Part shown: positions 21,823-30,153 of the stretch, piece by piece
Layout: each line of letters starts with the position of its first letter
Position numbering within the stretch: the stretch's first letter is position 1
From: Salipiger bermudensis HTCC2601
GTDB lineage: Bacteria > Pseudomonadota > Alphaproteobacteria > Rhodobacterales > Rhodobacteraceae
Direction: 5' to 3'
Assembly: GCF_000153725.1 (NCBI RefSeq)
Contig: NZ_DS022276.1
Location: 593,926-657,925 of the forward strand
Length of the DNA: 64,000 nt
Notes under the pieces: generated by a model
Database searches by the model: none
What the model saw: only the letters and a program-made list of their open reading frames with translations
What the model was told of the DNA's origin: nothing
Position numbers and translations under genes: made by a program

Positions 21823-21831
21823 AGCTTGGTC

Positions 21832-22182
21832 TCAGGCTTCGAACAAGGTCTCGAAGCCGCCGAAGATCATGCGCTTGCCGTCGAACGGCATTTCCATCAT
21901 CTCGCCCCAGCGCGGATCTGTCTCCATCGAGGCCCAGCAGGCATCGCAGGTCGCCTTGTCAGGCCAGAGGATCCAAGAGAAAACCACCGCCTCGCCCTCC
22001 TGACGCTTCACCGCCATCGGAAGGGACGTCACCTCGCCGTCGGGCACATCCGCTTCCCAGCATTCACGAATGCCGGTGGCGCCGTAATCCTTGAACAGCT
22101 GCCAGCTCTTCTCTGCACTGGCGCGATAGGCGTCCTTGTTCTCGATCGGAACGGCGGCCATGAAACCGGATACGTAGGACAT
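21832..22182 (-). CDS. DUF1428 family protein
   Basis: A 116-aa protein of the DUF1428 family (ferredoxin-like, dimeric alpha-beta barrel type). It opens with MSYVSGFMAAVPIENKDAYR and has GEAVVFSWILWPDKATCDA and GKRMIFGGFETLF, which typify the family. Function is unknown. The start at 22182 is chosen on homology; the frame is open for 84 more codons upstream but crosses a terminator. It is convergent with fnrL, with 9 bases between the two stop codons. Confidence 0.85.
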   Translation of the reverse strand: MSYVSGFMAAVPIENKDAYRASAEKSWQLFKDYGATGIRECWEADVPDGEVTSLPMAVKRQEGEAVVFSWILWPDKATCDACWASMETDPRWGEMMEMPFDGKRMIFGGFETLFEA

Positions 22183-22290
22183 GAGTGATGCCTCCCTTTT
22201 GCAATCGGGGAAAGCGTAGCCCGGCCCGGTCATGCGCCCAAGTCTACGGTGCCCCGGCTCGGCGGTTTCGCGCCGCCCGCAAACGAGAAA

Positions 22291-22311
22291 GGCGGCGCAT
22301 GATGCGCCGCC
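22291..22311 (-). terminator. Intrinsic terminator of the universal stress gene
   Basis: GGCGGCGCA and TGCGCCGCC form a 9-bp stem with a 3-base loop. On the minus strand it is followed by TTTCTCGTTT. It lies 32 bases beyond the stop codon of the universal stress protein gene. Confidence 0.75.
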
Positions 22312-22342
22312 CCGTGTTCTGCGTCTTGCGGTCTGATCCAGC

Positions 22343-23182
22343 TCAATGGGCCAGGAAGACCGGCACCTCCGCCTGTTCGAGCATGTTGCGGGTTGCCCCG
22401 CCGAGGATCGCTTCGCGGAAGCGCGAGTGGCCATAGGCCCCCATCACGATCATGTCCGCATCGAGATCCTGGACGTGGCGGCAGAGCACGTCCGACACCC
22501 GTGGCATGGTCTTCGACAGCACGTCGATCTCGGTCTTGACGCCGTGCCGTGCGAGGTACTGCGACAGCGCCCCGCCCGGATCCGAGCGGTTCGGCCCATG
22601 CTGCGGCGGATCGATGACCACCACGTGCACGTTGTCGGCGCTCTGCAGCAGCGGCAGCGACGCCCGAACCGCGCGCAGCGCCTCGTTGCTCTCGTTCCAG
22701 CCGATCACGACGCGCGACGGCGTCGCGGTCGGGGTGACCGTGTCGGGCACCACCAGCACAGGGGTCTGGCCCTCGAAGAGCGCCCCCTCGGTCACCGGCT
22801 CGAGCTCGACGCCATGTTCCTTGCCATAGGGCTTGGGCAGGACCACGAGATCGGCAAAGCGCGCCCGGCCGGCCACGTGGCGGCCGATATCCGCAAGCTG
22901 CGCGACGCCCTCCTCGACCGCCCAGCGCGCCTCTTTCTTGCCCAGCGCGGCGCGGACAACGCCCGCGAGCTTCTCGGCATCGGAGGTGGCGCGGGTGATC
23001 GTCTCCTGCAAAATCATCGCGTTGGCACCGGCGTAATAATAGCCGGTCTGGGTCCGGTCGACGCCAAAGCACAATGCATCGAGATGCGCATCCCAGCCGG
23101 CGGCGAGTGCGGCGGCATGGTCCACGGTCGACTGGGCCAGGGCCTCGTCGCTGACCACGGTCAGAATTGTCTTGTAGCCCAT
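22343..23182 (-). CDS. Universal stress protein, two UspA domains
   Basis: A 279-aa protein made of two UspA-like domains (about 1-148 and 155-279). The first is diverged, opening with MGYKTILTVVSDE. The second keeps the ATP-binding pattern near its end (MGAYGHSRFREAILGGATRNML, positions of the G-2x-G-9x-G type). Such proteins are induced at low oxygen in Rhodobacteraceae. It is divergent from ccoN, and FNR boxes in the shared region support anaerobic induction. Its biochemical role is unknown. Confidence 0.88.
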   Translation of the reverse strand: MGYKTILTVVSDEALAQSTVDHAAALAAGWDAHLDALCFGVDRTQTGYYYAGANAMILQETITRATSDAEKLAGVVRAALGKKEARWAVEEGVAQLADIGRHVAGRARFADLVVLPKPYGKEHGVELEPVTEGALFEGQTPVLVVPDTVTPTATPSRVVIGWNESNEALRAVRASLPLLQSADNVHVVVIDPPQHGPNRSDPGGALSQYLARHGVKTEIDVLSKTMPRVSDVLCRHVQDLDADMIVMGAYGHSRFREAILGGATRNMLEQAEVPVFLAH

Positions 23183-23247
23183 CTTTTCGTCTCCTCGGAA
23201 GTTCTGTGGCCTCGCTCACACTCTACGGCGGCGCGAATGACCGCACT

Positions 23248-23261
23248 TTGACAATGCTCAA
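23248..23261. promoter_or_regulatory. FNR box, usp-proximal
   Basis: TTGACAATGCTCAA matches eight of ten bases of TTGAT-N4-ATCAA. It lies 66 bases upstream of the universal stress gene start and is the more likely activator site for that gene. Confidence 0.65.
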
Positions 23262-23279
23262 GGCCTTGGGCGGAAAGCC

Positions 23280-23293
23280 TTGATACAGATCAA
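23280..23293. promoter_or_regulatory. FNR box, ccoN-proximal, perfect consensus
   Basis: TTGATACAGATCAA is a perfect match to TTGAT-N4-ATCAA. It lies 93 bases upstream of the ccoN start and is the likely activating site for the ccoNOQP operon. Confidence 0.85.
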
Positions 23294-23385
23294 AGTGATC
23301 CGGGAGGGAAATCCGCATTAACCGGTCAGTCTAAAACCGCCCGCGCGGCAACGAATCGTGCGGGAGAGAGACGAAGGGACGAACA

Positions 23386-24999
23386 ATGATCAATTACCTC
23401 AAGCTCATCTTGCTTGGCGTGGTGGCGATCTTCTCGCTGATCGCGGCCAACTACGCTCGGGATGCGGCTTACATGGTCCACGCCATCATCATCTTCCTGG
23501 TGACAGCCGGGCTTTTCCTGTGGACCCTCCGCCAAACCGATGAACCCGTACCCGCCAAGGTGCTGGAAACCTCCTATCTCGACGGCGTGGTACGCTACGG
23601 CGTCATCGCCACAGCCTTCTGGGGCGTGGTGGGCTTTGCCGCCGGCACCTTCATCGCCGCACAGCTCGCCTTCCCGGTGCTCAATTTCGACTGGGCCCAG
23701 GGCTACATGAACTTCGGCAGGCTGCGTCCGCTGCACACATCGGCGGTGATCTTCGCCTTCGGTGGCAACGCCCTGATCGCAACGTCCTTCTACGTCGTCC
23801 AGCGCACTTCGGCGGCCCGTCTCTGGGGCGGCAACCTCGCGTGGTTCGTGTTCTGGGGCTACAACCTGTTCATCGTCCTCGCCGCGACCGGCTACCTGCT
23901 CGGTGGCACCCAGTCGAAGGAATATGCCGAGCCCGAATGGTACGTCGATCTCTGGCTGACCATCGTCTGGCTGGCCTATCTCGCGGTCTTCGTCGGCACC
24001 ATCGTGAAGCGCAAGGAACCCCACATCTACGTGGCGAACTGGTTCTACCTGAGCTTCATCATCACCGTCGCCATGCTGCACGTGTTCAACAACCTCAGCA
24101 TCCCGGTCTCGATCTGGGGCTCCAAGTCGGTGCAGGTGTTCTCGGGCGTGCAGGACGCGATGACCCAGTGGTGGTACGGCCACAACGCCGTGGGCTTCTT
24201 CCTGACTGCGGGCTTCCTCGGCATGATGTATTACTTCGTGCCCAAGCAGGCCGAGCGCCCTGTGTTCTCCTACAAGCTCTCGATCGTGCACTTCTGGGCG
24301 CTGATCTTCATCTACATCTGGGCCGGTCCGCACCACCTGCACTACACCGCCCTGCCCGACTGGGCCTCGACCCTCGGCATGGTGTTCTCGATCGTGCTCT
24401 GGATGCCCTCCTGGGGTGGCATGATCAACGGCCTGATGACCCTCTCGGGCGCCTGGGACAAGCTGCGCACCGACCCCATCATGCGAATGCTGGTGATCTC
24501 GGTCGGCTTCTACGGCATGTCCACCTTCGAAGGCCCGATGATGTCGATCCGCGCGGTGAACTCGCTGTCGCACTACACCGACTGGACCATCGGCCACGTG
24601 CACTCCGGCGCGCTTGGCTGGAACGGGATGATCACCTTCGGTGCGCTCTATTTCTTGACGCCCAAGCTGTGGAACCGCGAGCGCCTGTATTCGCTCAGCC
24701 TCGTGTCCTGGCACTTCTGGCTCGCCACCATCGGCATCGTGCTCTACGCCGCCTCGATGTGGGTGACCGGCATCATGGAAGGCCTGATGTGGCGTGAGGT
24801 GGATGCAAACGGCTTCCTGGTGAACTCCTTCGCCGACACCGTGTCCGCCAAGTTCCCGATGTATGTTGTCCGCGCCCTCGGCGGTGGCCTCTACATCACC
24901 GGCTCGATCATCATGTGCTACAACCTCTGGATGACCGTGAAGCGGGCACCGGCCGTCGAGGCCAGCGCTGCGGCTGCTCACGCCACCCCGGCCGAATAA
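23386..24999 (+). CDS. ccoN: cbb3-type cytochrome c oxidase subunit I
   Basis: A 537-aa catalytic subunit with about 12-14 TM helices and the haem b / haem b3-CuB ligand histidines, for example in [44 protein letters not shown] and [13 protein letters not shown]. It reduces oxygen at high affinity and pumps protons. Length is normal for CcoN. It starts the ccoNOQP operon, downstream of a perfect FNR box. The ATG at 23386 lies shortly after a GGGACGAAC-type weak RBS. Confidence 0.97.
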   Translation: MINYLKLILLGVVAIFSLIAANYARDAAYMVHAIIIFLVTAGLFLWTLRQTDEPVPAKVLETSYLDGVVRYGVIATAFWGVVGFAAGTFIAAQLAFPVLNFDWAQGYMNFGRLRPLHTSAVIFAFGGNALIATSFYVVQRTSAARLWGGNLAWFVFWGYNLFIVLAATGYLLGGTQSKEYAEPEWYVDLWLTIVWLAYLAVFVGTIVKRKEPHIYVANWFYLSFIITVAMLHVFNNLSIPVSIWGSKSVQVFSGVQDAMTQWWYGHNAVGFFLTAGFLGMMYYFVPKQAERPVFSYKLSIVHFWALIFIYIWAGPHHLHYTALPDWASTLGMVFSIVLWMPSWGGMINGLMTLSGAWDKLRTDPIMRMLVISVGFYGMSTFEGPMMSIRAVNSLSHYTDWTIGHVHSGALGWNGMITFGALYFLTPKLWNRERLYSLSLVSWHFWLATIGIVLYAASMWVTGIMEGLMWREVDANGFLVNSFADTVSAKFPMYVVRALGGGLYITGSIIMCYNLWMTVKRAPAVEASAAAAHATPAE

Positions 25000-25013
25000 G
25001 GAGGGCCGAGACA

Positions 25014-25742
25014 ATGAGCATTCTCGACAAACACGGAATCCTCGAGAAGAACGTCACCCTGCTGGCCATCTTCGCCTTCCTGGTGGTGACCATCGGGGGC
25101 CTGGTCCAGATCGTGCCGCTCTTCTACCTCGAGAACACCATCGAGGAGGTCGAGGGCATGCGGCCTTACACGCCGCTGGAGCTGGCCGGGCGCGACATCT
25201 ACATCCGCGAGGGCTGCTACGTCTGCCACTCGCAGATGATCCGCCCGATGCGCGACGAGGTCGAACGTTACGGCCACTACTCTCTGGCGGCGGAGTCGCA
25301 ATACGACCACCCGTTCCAGTGGGGCTCGAAGCGGACGGGGCCCGACCTCGCCCGCGTCGGCGGACGCTACTCGGACGAATGGCACGTCGACCACCTGCGC
25401 GATCCGCAATCGGTGGTGCCGGAATCGGTCATGCCCAAGTACGGCTTCCTCGAAGCCAAGCTGATCGAGGGCGAGCACATCCAGGACCTGATGTCGACGC
25501 ATCGCTTCGTGGGCGTGCCCTACACCGAAGAGATGATCGAGGCCGGCTTCCAGGACTTCCTGGCGCAGTCGAACCCCGACAGCGACTATGACGGGCTGCT
25601 CGAGCGCTACGGCGACGACGTCAACGTGCGCAACTTCGACGGCCAGCCCGGGATCTCCGAGCTCGACGCCCTGATCGCCTATCTGCAGATGCTCGGTACG
25701 CTGGTCGATTTCTCGACCTTCGAACCCGATGCAAGCCGCTGA
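25014..25742 (+). CDS. ccoO: cbb3-type cytochrome c oxidase subunit II (mono-haem)
   Basis: A 242-aa membrane-anchored cytochrome c. The single N-terminal TM helix spans about residues 15-38, and the haem site is CYVCH (Cys68, Cys71, His72), with a distal Met in SVMPKYGFL. The ATG at 25014 follows a strong AAGGAGGG, 14 bases after the ccoN stop. The open frame extending further upstream overlaps ccoN and is not coding. Confidence 0.96.
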   Translation: MSILDKHGILEKNVTLLAIFAFLVVTIGGLVQIVPLFYLENTIEEVEGMRPYTPLELAGRDIYIREGCYVCHSQMIRPMRDEVERYGHYSLAAESQYDHPFQWGSKRTGPDLARVGGRYSDEWHVDHLRDPQSVVPESVMPKYGFLEAKLIEGEHIQDLMSTHRFVGVPYTEEMIEAGFQDFLAQSNPDSDYDGLLERYGDDVNVRNFDGQPGISELDALIAYLQMLGTLVDFSTFEPDASR

Positions 25743-25751
25743 GGTCGCGAG

Positions 25752-25952
25752 ATGGATCCAGAGCTTTACAACACGCTGCGTCACTTCGCGGACAGCTGGG
25801 GCCTGCTGGCGATGTTCGTCTTCTTCCTTGGGGTGATCGTCTGGGCCCTGCGCCCGGGCAGCCGCAAGACCCATGAGGACGTCGCCAACATCCCGTTCCG
25901 CAACGAAGACAAACCGATCGCGCCCCATAAGGCCGACCCCGCCCAGGACTGA
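25752..25952 (+). CDS. ccoQ: cbb3-type oxidase assembly subunit CcoQ
   Basis: A 66-aa single-helix protein (TM about residues 13-35), with a short periplasmic N-terminus and a basic, then acidic, cytoplasmic tail (RPGSRKTHEDVANIPFRNED), the usual CcoQ/FixQ layout. CcoQ stabilises the CcoP-CcoNO association. It lies between ccoO and ccoP with 9- and 11-base gaps. Confidence 0.93.
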   Translation: MDPELYNTLRHFADSWGLLAMFVFFLGVIVWALRPGSRKTHEDVANIPFRNEDKPIAPHKADPAQD

Positions 25953-25963
25953 GGAGACGGGAC

Positions 25964-26845
25964 ATGAGTGACAACAACAAGAAAGACGACCAAGACTACG
26001 AGACGACCGGCCATTCCTGGGACGGCATCGAGGAGTACAACAAGCCGCTGCCGAAGTGGTGGCTGATGATCTTCTATGCCTGCATCGTCTGGGGCGTCGG
26101 TTACACCATCGCCTACCCGGCCTGGCCGGGCGTGCGCACCGCGACCGCCGGCCTTCTGGGCTGGTCGACCCGCGGCAATGTCGAACAGGCGATCCAGGAT
26201 CACGAAGCCGAACTGGCCCCGATCAACGAGCGTCTGGCCTCGGCCGAGCTGACCGAGATCGCCGGCGACCCAGAGCTGAACACCTACGCGCAGAACGCCG
26301 GCGCCGCGGTGTTCCGCACCTGGTGCGCCCAGTGTCACGGGTCGGGTGCGGCCGGTGCAAAGGGTTATCCCAACCTGCTGGACGACGACTGGCTCTGGGG
26401 CGGCACGATCGAGGACATCCACTACACGGTGACCGCGGGGATCCGGAACGAGGACACGGATGAGGAGTGGCTTCGGCAGTCCGCGATGCCGGCTTTCGGT
26501 CGGGATGACTTGCTCAGCGGTGAAGAGATCGATCAGGTCGTCAACTTCGTCATGACGCTCTCGGGCGAAGAGCCCCGGGATGCCTCGCTGGTCGAGGCCG
26601 GTGCCGAGGTCTACGACATCAACTGCGCCTCCTGCCACGCAGAGGATGGCACCGGCGACCGCATGCAGGGCGCGCCGAACCTCACCGACGCGATCTGGCT
26701 CTATGGTGGCGATTACGAGACGCTGCACGAGACGGTCTACAACGCCCGCTACGGCGTCATGCCTGCGATGGGCGGGGCCGATCTGAGCGAAGCGGAGATC
26801 CGCGCCGTGGCCACCTACGTCCACGGGCTCGGCGGGGGCGAATAA
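25964..26845 (+). CDS. ccoP: cbb3-type cytochrome c oxidase subunit III (di-haem)
   Basis: A 293-aa di-haem cytochrome c. The TM helix spans about residues 33-55 after a polar N-terminus with GHSWDGIEEYNKPLPKWW, a CcoP hallmark. Haem sites are CAQCH (121-125) and CASCH (221-225). It accepts electrons from cytochrome c or cy and passes them via CcoO to CcoN. It is the last gene of ccoNOQP and is followed by a strong terminator. Confidence 0.96.
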   Translation: MSDNNKKDDQDYETTGHSWDGIEEYNKPLPKWWLMIFYACIVWGVGYTIAYPAWPGVRTATAGLLGWSTRGNVEQAIQDHEAELAPINERLASAELTEIAGDPELNTYAQNAGAAVFRTWCAQCHGSGAAGAKGYPNLLDDDWLWGGTIEDIHYTVTAGIRNEDTDEEWLRQSAMPAFGRDDLLSGEEIDQVVNFVMTLSGEEPRDASLVEAGAEVYDINCASCHAEDGTGDRMQGAPNLTDAIWLYGGDYETLHETVYNARYGVMPAMGGADLSEAEIRAVATYVHGLGGGE

Positions 26846-26887
26846 CCCCTCCAGAGAACACCTTCGGGCCGCAAGGCCCGGAGGCCA

Positions 26888-26938
26888 GCGCCGGTGCCCC
26901 ACCTGTTCGCGCGTTTCCAGGGGCACCGGCGCTTTTTT
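26888..26938 (+). terminator. Intrinsic terminator of ccoNOQP
   Basis: GCGCCGGTGCCCC (26888-26900) pairs perfectly with GGGGCACCGGCGC (26920-26932) around a 19-base loop, followed by six T residues. A smaller GGGCC hairpin lies just before it. Confidence 0.9.
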
Positions 26939-27047
26939 GTGCCCAAACGGCAGCACTCGTACGAGGGATACCTGACAGTAAGGGCCCTCCCTCGATGCGA
27001 TCAAGAGCGGGCCCAGAAATCCTCACTGAACGGTGTATCTTTTTGTG

Positions 27048-27185
27048 TCACCAGCGGCGCGCTTCCTGGCGGCCATTGGTGCGGCGCAGCCTCTCGGCCT
27101 CGTTGCGCTCGCTGACGCTCCAGCGGCGCTTGTCCTGCTCCAGACGGCTGGCAGTCATGAAAGATTTTGCGTAGATCCCGAGCAT
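27048..27185 (-). CDS. Small basic protein of 45 aa, divergent from a LysR regulator
   Basis: A 45-aa ORF rich in Arg and Glu (MLGIYAKSFMTASRLEQDKR then charged helical sequence). The start at 27185 is strongly supported by AGGAGAAACGAT before the ATG; the longer open frame upstream has no RBS. Size and composition recall the many short Arg-rich proteins of Rhodobacteraceae such as DUF1127, but no firm family is claimed. It is divergent from the LysR gene across 98 bases holding an inverted repeat, so it may be that regulator's target. Confidence 0.6.
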   Translation of the reverse strand: MLGIYAKSFMTASRLEQDKRRWSVSERNEAERLRRTNGRQEARRW

Positions 27186-27225
27186 ATCGTTTCTCCTGTT
27201 CTGGCGTTTCCTACTCTCATACTTG

Positions 27226-27239
27226 ACGCATTGCTGCGT
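27226..27239. promoter_or_regulatory. Inverted repeat, candidate LysR-type operator
   Basis: ACGCA (27226-27230) and TGCGT (27235-27239) form an inverted repeat with a 4-base spacer between the divergent 45-aa ORF and the LysR gene. Position fits a LysR-type recognition site, but sequence alone does not prove it. Confidence 0.35.
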
Positions 27240-27283
27240 TTCGGGCGAGTCAGGAAGAATGCACCTATGTAAGCTCACCTGAC

Positions 27284-28159
27284 ATGGACTGGTCTGCCCT
27301 CCCGCCTCTCTCGGCGCTGCGCGCCTTCGCCGCCTATGCCGATTGCGGTTCGGTCGCCGAGGCGGGCGGCGCGCTCAATGTGAGCCACGCCGCGATCAGC
27401 CAGCAGATCCGCAACCTTGAAGCCCACATGGGCGTGCCCCTACTCGACCGGCACGGGCGGCGGATGCGGCTCAGCGCCGAAGGCGAGCGGCTGGCCGAGG
27501 CGCTGCTCGAGGGCTTCGGAACCATGCTGCAGACCACCCGGGAGCTGACCGGGCGGGATGCCGACCGTCCGCTCGAGATCTCGGCGACGCCCGGCTTTGC
27601 CGCGGTCTGGCTGATGCCGCGCCTGCCGCTGTTCCGCACCCGCCACCCCGAGATCAGCCTGACCATCGACCCCTCCGCCGCGCTTCGCACGCTCGAGCCC
27701 GGCGGTCTCGACGTGGCGATCCGCTACGGCAATGGTGACTGGCCGGGGCTCGAGAGCACGCTGCTGGTGCTCTCGCCCATCGTCGTGGTCGCCGCCACCG
27801 ACCTCGTCGGAGAGTGCGAGATCGCCAGCCCCGCAGACCTGCGCCCGTTCCCGTGGCTGCAGGAGCTTGGCACCAACGAGGCCACCGACTGGTTCGCCGA
27901 GCATGGCGTCGAGCAGGACCGCAGCCGCGGCATGACCGGCCTGCCCGGCAACATGATGATCGAGGCCGCGCGGCAGGGTCAGGGCGTGGCGATCACCGCC
28001 CGGCTCTTCGTCGAGCCCGACATTCAGGCCGGGCGGCTGCGCCTGCTGTTCGAGGACACCCGCAAGAAGGGCTATTATCTCGTGACCCGTCCCGGGGTCG
28101 CCCGCCCGCCACTGCGACACTTCGTATCGTGGCTGCGACGGGAGGCCGTCAAAGCTTAA
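27284..28159 (+). CDS. LysR family transcriptional regulator (GcvA-like)
   Basis: A 291-aa LysR-type regulator. The N-terminal winged helix-turn-helix (about residues 8-65) opens with LPPLSALRAFAAYADCGSV, the typical GcvA/AmpR subgroup start, and contains NVSHAAISQQIRNLE. The substrate-binding domain shows TPGFAAVWLMPRLPLF, also GcvA-like. The inducer and targets are unknown; its place between ccoP and ccoG is by position only, as it has no FNR box of its own. It is followed by the ccoG promoter region. Confidence 0.87.
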   Translation: MDWSALPPLSALRAFAAYADCGSVAEAGGALNVSHAAISQQIRNLEAHMGVPLLDRHGRRMRLSAEGERLAEALLEGFGTMLQTTRELTGRDADRPLEISATPGFAAVWLMPRLPLFRTRHPEISLTIDPSAALRTLEPGGLDVAIRYGNGDWPGLESTLLVLSPIVVVAATDLVGECEIASPADLRPFPWLQELGTNEATDWFAEHGVEQDRSRGMTGLPGNMMIEAARQGQGVAITARLFVEPDIQAGRLRLLFEDTRKKGYYLVTRPGVARPPLRHFVSWLRREAVKA

Positions 28160-28174
28160 TCGGGGATGTAGATA

Positions 28175-28188
28175 TTGATGCATATCAA
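28175..28188. promoter_or_regulatory. FNR box upstream of ccoG, perfect consensus
   Basis: TTGATGCATATCAA is a perfect TTGAT-N4-ATCAA match, 67 bases upstream of the ccoG start. It is the likely FnrL activation site of the ccoGHIS operon. Confidence 0.85.
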
Positions 28189-28254
28189 TGTTTGCGCGAC
28201 CCACCGGCGCGAAAAGGACCGACAACAGGCAAACCGACACCGGAGCGAATCCCC

Positions 28255-29688
28255 GTGGCTGAGACCCATCAACCTGCCCCCTCCCTCTACGAGGCGCGCG
28301 AGCCGATCTTCCCGCGCCGCGTGAGCGGGACATTCCGCAATCTCAAATGGTGGCTGATGGGGCTGATGCTGGGCATCTACTACATCACCCCGTGGATTCG
28401 CTGGGATCGCGGCCCGGAACTGCCCGACCAGGCGGTGCTTCTCGACCTCGCCAACCGTCGCTTCTTCTTCTTTTTCATCGAGATCTGGCCGCACGAGTTC
28501 TACTTTGTCGCCGGCCTTCTTGTGATGGCCGGGCTCGGGCTCTTCCTCTTCACCTCGGCGCTGGGACGAGTCTGGTGCGGCTACGCCTGCCCGCAGACCG
28601 TCTGGACCGATCTCTTCATCCTGGTCGAGCGCTGGATCGAGGGCGACCGCAACGCCCGCCTGCGCCTGCACCGGCAAAAGAAGATGGACGCCCGCAAGCT
28701 GCGCCTGCGGATCACCAAATGGGTGGCGTGGTTCCTGATCGCGCTGGCCACCGGCGGCGCGTGGATCTTCTACTTCACCGACGCCCCGACGCTGATGGTC
28801 AATCTCGTGACCGGCAATGCCCATCCGGTGGCCTACACCACCATGCTGGTGCTCACCGCTACCACCTTCGCCTTCGGCGGCTTCGCCCGCGAGCAGATCT
28901 GCATCTACGCCTGCCCGTGGCCGCGCATCCAGGCCGCGATGATGGACGAGGACACGCTGACCGTGGGCTACCGCGACTGGCGCGGCGAGCCGCGGGGCAA
29001 GCACCGCAAGGGCGCCGGCGCCGAGAACCTCGGCGACTGCATCGACTGCCACGCCTGCGTCAACGTCTGCCCGATGGGGATCGACATCCGCGATGGCCAG
29101 CAGCTCGCCTGCATCACCTGCGCGCTCTGCATCGATGCCTGCGACGACGTGATGGAGAAGATCGGCAAGCCGCGGGGCCTGATCGACTACCTCGCCCTCT
29201 CCGACGAGACCCGCGAGCGCGCCGGCGAGACGCCGCGACCGGTGTGGAAGCACGTCTTCCGCCCCCGGGTGATCCTCTATACCGCGCTCTGGTCGCTGGT
29301 CGGCGTCGGACTGCTGGTGGCGCTGGTGCTGCGCCCCGATGTCGAGATGACCGTCGCCCCGGTGCGCAACCCGACCTTCGTGGTGCTCTCGGACGGCTCG
29401 ATCCGCAACACCTACGACGTGCGCCTGCGCAACAAGCATGGCGAGGAACGGCCCTACGCGCTGTCGATCGCCGACAATGACGGGCTTGCCATCACGCTCG
29501 AGGGCGAGGACGATCTTATCGTCGATGTGCCCGCCAACGAGACCTACCTGCAGCGCGTCTACGTGACCGCCCCGAGCGGCAGCCCGGAGGCGCAGGCCGA
29601 GCGCACCGGCTTCGAGCTGCGGCTCGAGGACACCACCACCGGCCACAGCGCCACCAAGGACACCGTGTTCAACGGACGGGACAACTGA
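28255..29688 (+). CDS. ccoG: Cytochrome c oxidase accessory protein CcoG (RdxB/FixG)
   Basis: A 477-aa membrane protein with several TM helices and two [4Fe-4S] ferredoxin motifs, CIDCHACVNVCPMGIDI and CITCALCIDAC, plus an upstream CGYACPQTVW segment. CcoG reduces Cu(II) for cbb3 oxidase assembly. The C-terminal FixG immunoglobulin-like domain (from about residue 360) is intact. The GTG start at 28255 has GGAG 9 bases upstream and gives the family N-terminus. Its stop overlaps the fixH start (TGATG). Confidence 0.94.
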   Translation: MAETHQPAPSLYEAREPIFPRRVSGTFRNLKWWLMGLMLGIYYITPWIRWDRGPELPDQAVLLDLANRRFFFFFIEIWPHEFYFVAGLLVMAGLGLFLFTSALGRVWCGYACPQTVWTDLFILVERWIEGDRNARLRLHRQKKMDARKLRLRITKWVAWFLIALATGGAWIFYFTDAPTLMVNLVTGNAHPVAYTTMLVLTATTFAFGGFAREQICIYACPWPRIQAAMMDEDTLTVGYRDWRGEPRGKHRKGAGAENLGDCIDCHACVNVCPMGIDIRDGQQLACITCALCIDACDDVMEKIGKPRGLIDYLALSDETRERAGETPRPVWKHVFRPRVILYTALWSLVGVGLLVALVLRPDVEMTVAPVRNPTFVVLSDGSIRNTYDVRLRNKHGEERPYALSIADNDGLAITLEGEDDLIVDVPANETYLQRVYVTAPSGSPEAQAERTGFELRLEDTTTGHSATKDTVFNGRDN

Positions 29689-30149
29689 TGACCAAGGATT
29701 TCAAACTCACCGGCTGGCACGTTCTGGCCATCTTCGTCGGCGCCTTCGGGGTGATCATCGCGGTCAACCTGGCGCTGGCCTTCAACGCGGTGAACACCTT
29801 CCCCGGCCTGCAGGTGAAGAACTCCTACGTCGCCAGCCAGACCTTCGACGACCGACGCGCGGCGCAGGAGGCGCTCGGCTGGACGGTCGAGACCAGCCAC
29901 GAGGACGGCCTCCTCGCCCTCGCCATTACCGATGAAAAGGGCTACCCGGTGCGCCCAGCCGGCTTCTCGGCCAAGGTCGGCCGCACCACCACGGTGCGCG
30001 ACGACCGCGAGCCCGCGTTCCGCTTCGATGGCCGCGCCTACGTGGCCGAAGATGCGCTGGCGCCGGGCTACTGGAACATCTGGCTGACCGCAGAGGCCCA
30101 TGACGGCACCCTCTTCGAGCAGCGCCTGGAACTCTACGTCAAGGAATGA
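29688..30149 (+). CDS. fixH: FixH family cbb3 oxidase assembly protein
   Basis: A 153-aa protein with one N-terminal TM helix (about residues 8-32) and a periplasmic beta-rich domain, opening with FKLTGWHVLAIFVGAFGVII, the FixH/CcoH start. CcoH is needed for cbb3 assembly. It overlaps ccoG by one base, and is 4 bases before fixI, so all are translationally linked. Confidence 0.92.
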   Translation: MTKDFKLTGWHVLAIFVGAFGVIIAVNLALAFNAVNTFPGLQVKNSYVASQTFDDRRAAQEALGWTVETSHEDGLLALAITDEKGYPVRPAGFSAKVGRTTTVRDDREPAFRFDGRAYVAEDALAPGYWNIWLTAEAHDGTLFEQRLELYVKE

Positions 30150-30153
30150 CGCG

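Noticed and set aside
22333-22346. A TTGAGCTGGATCAG element on the minus strand as a possible FNR box for the DUF1428 gene
   Set aside because: Only eight of ten consensus bases match, it overlaps the end of the usp coding region, and a terminator stands between it and the gene.
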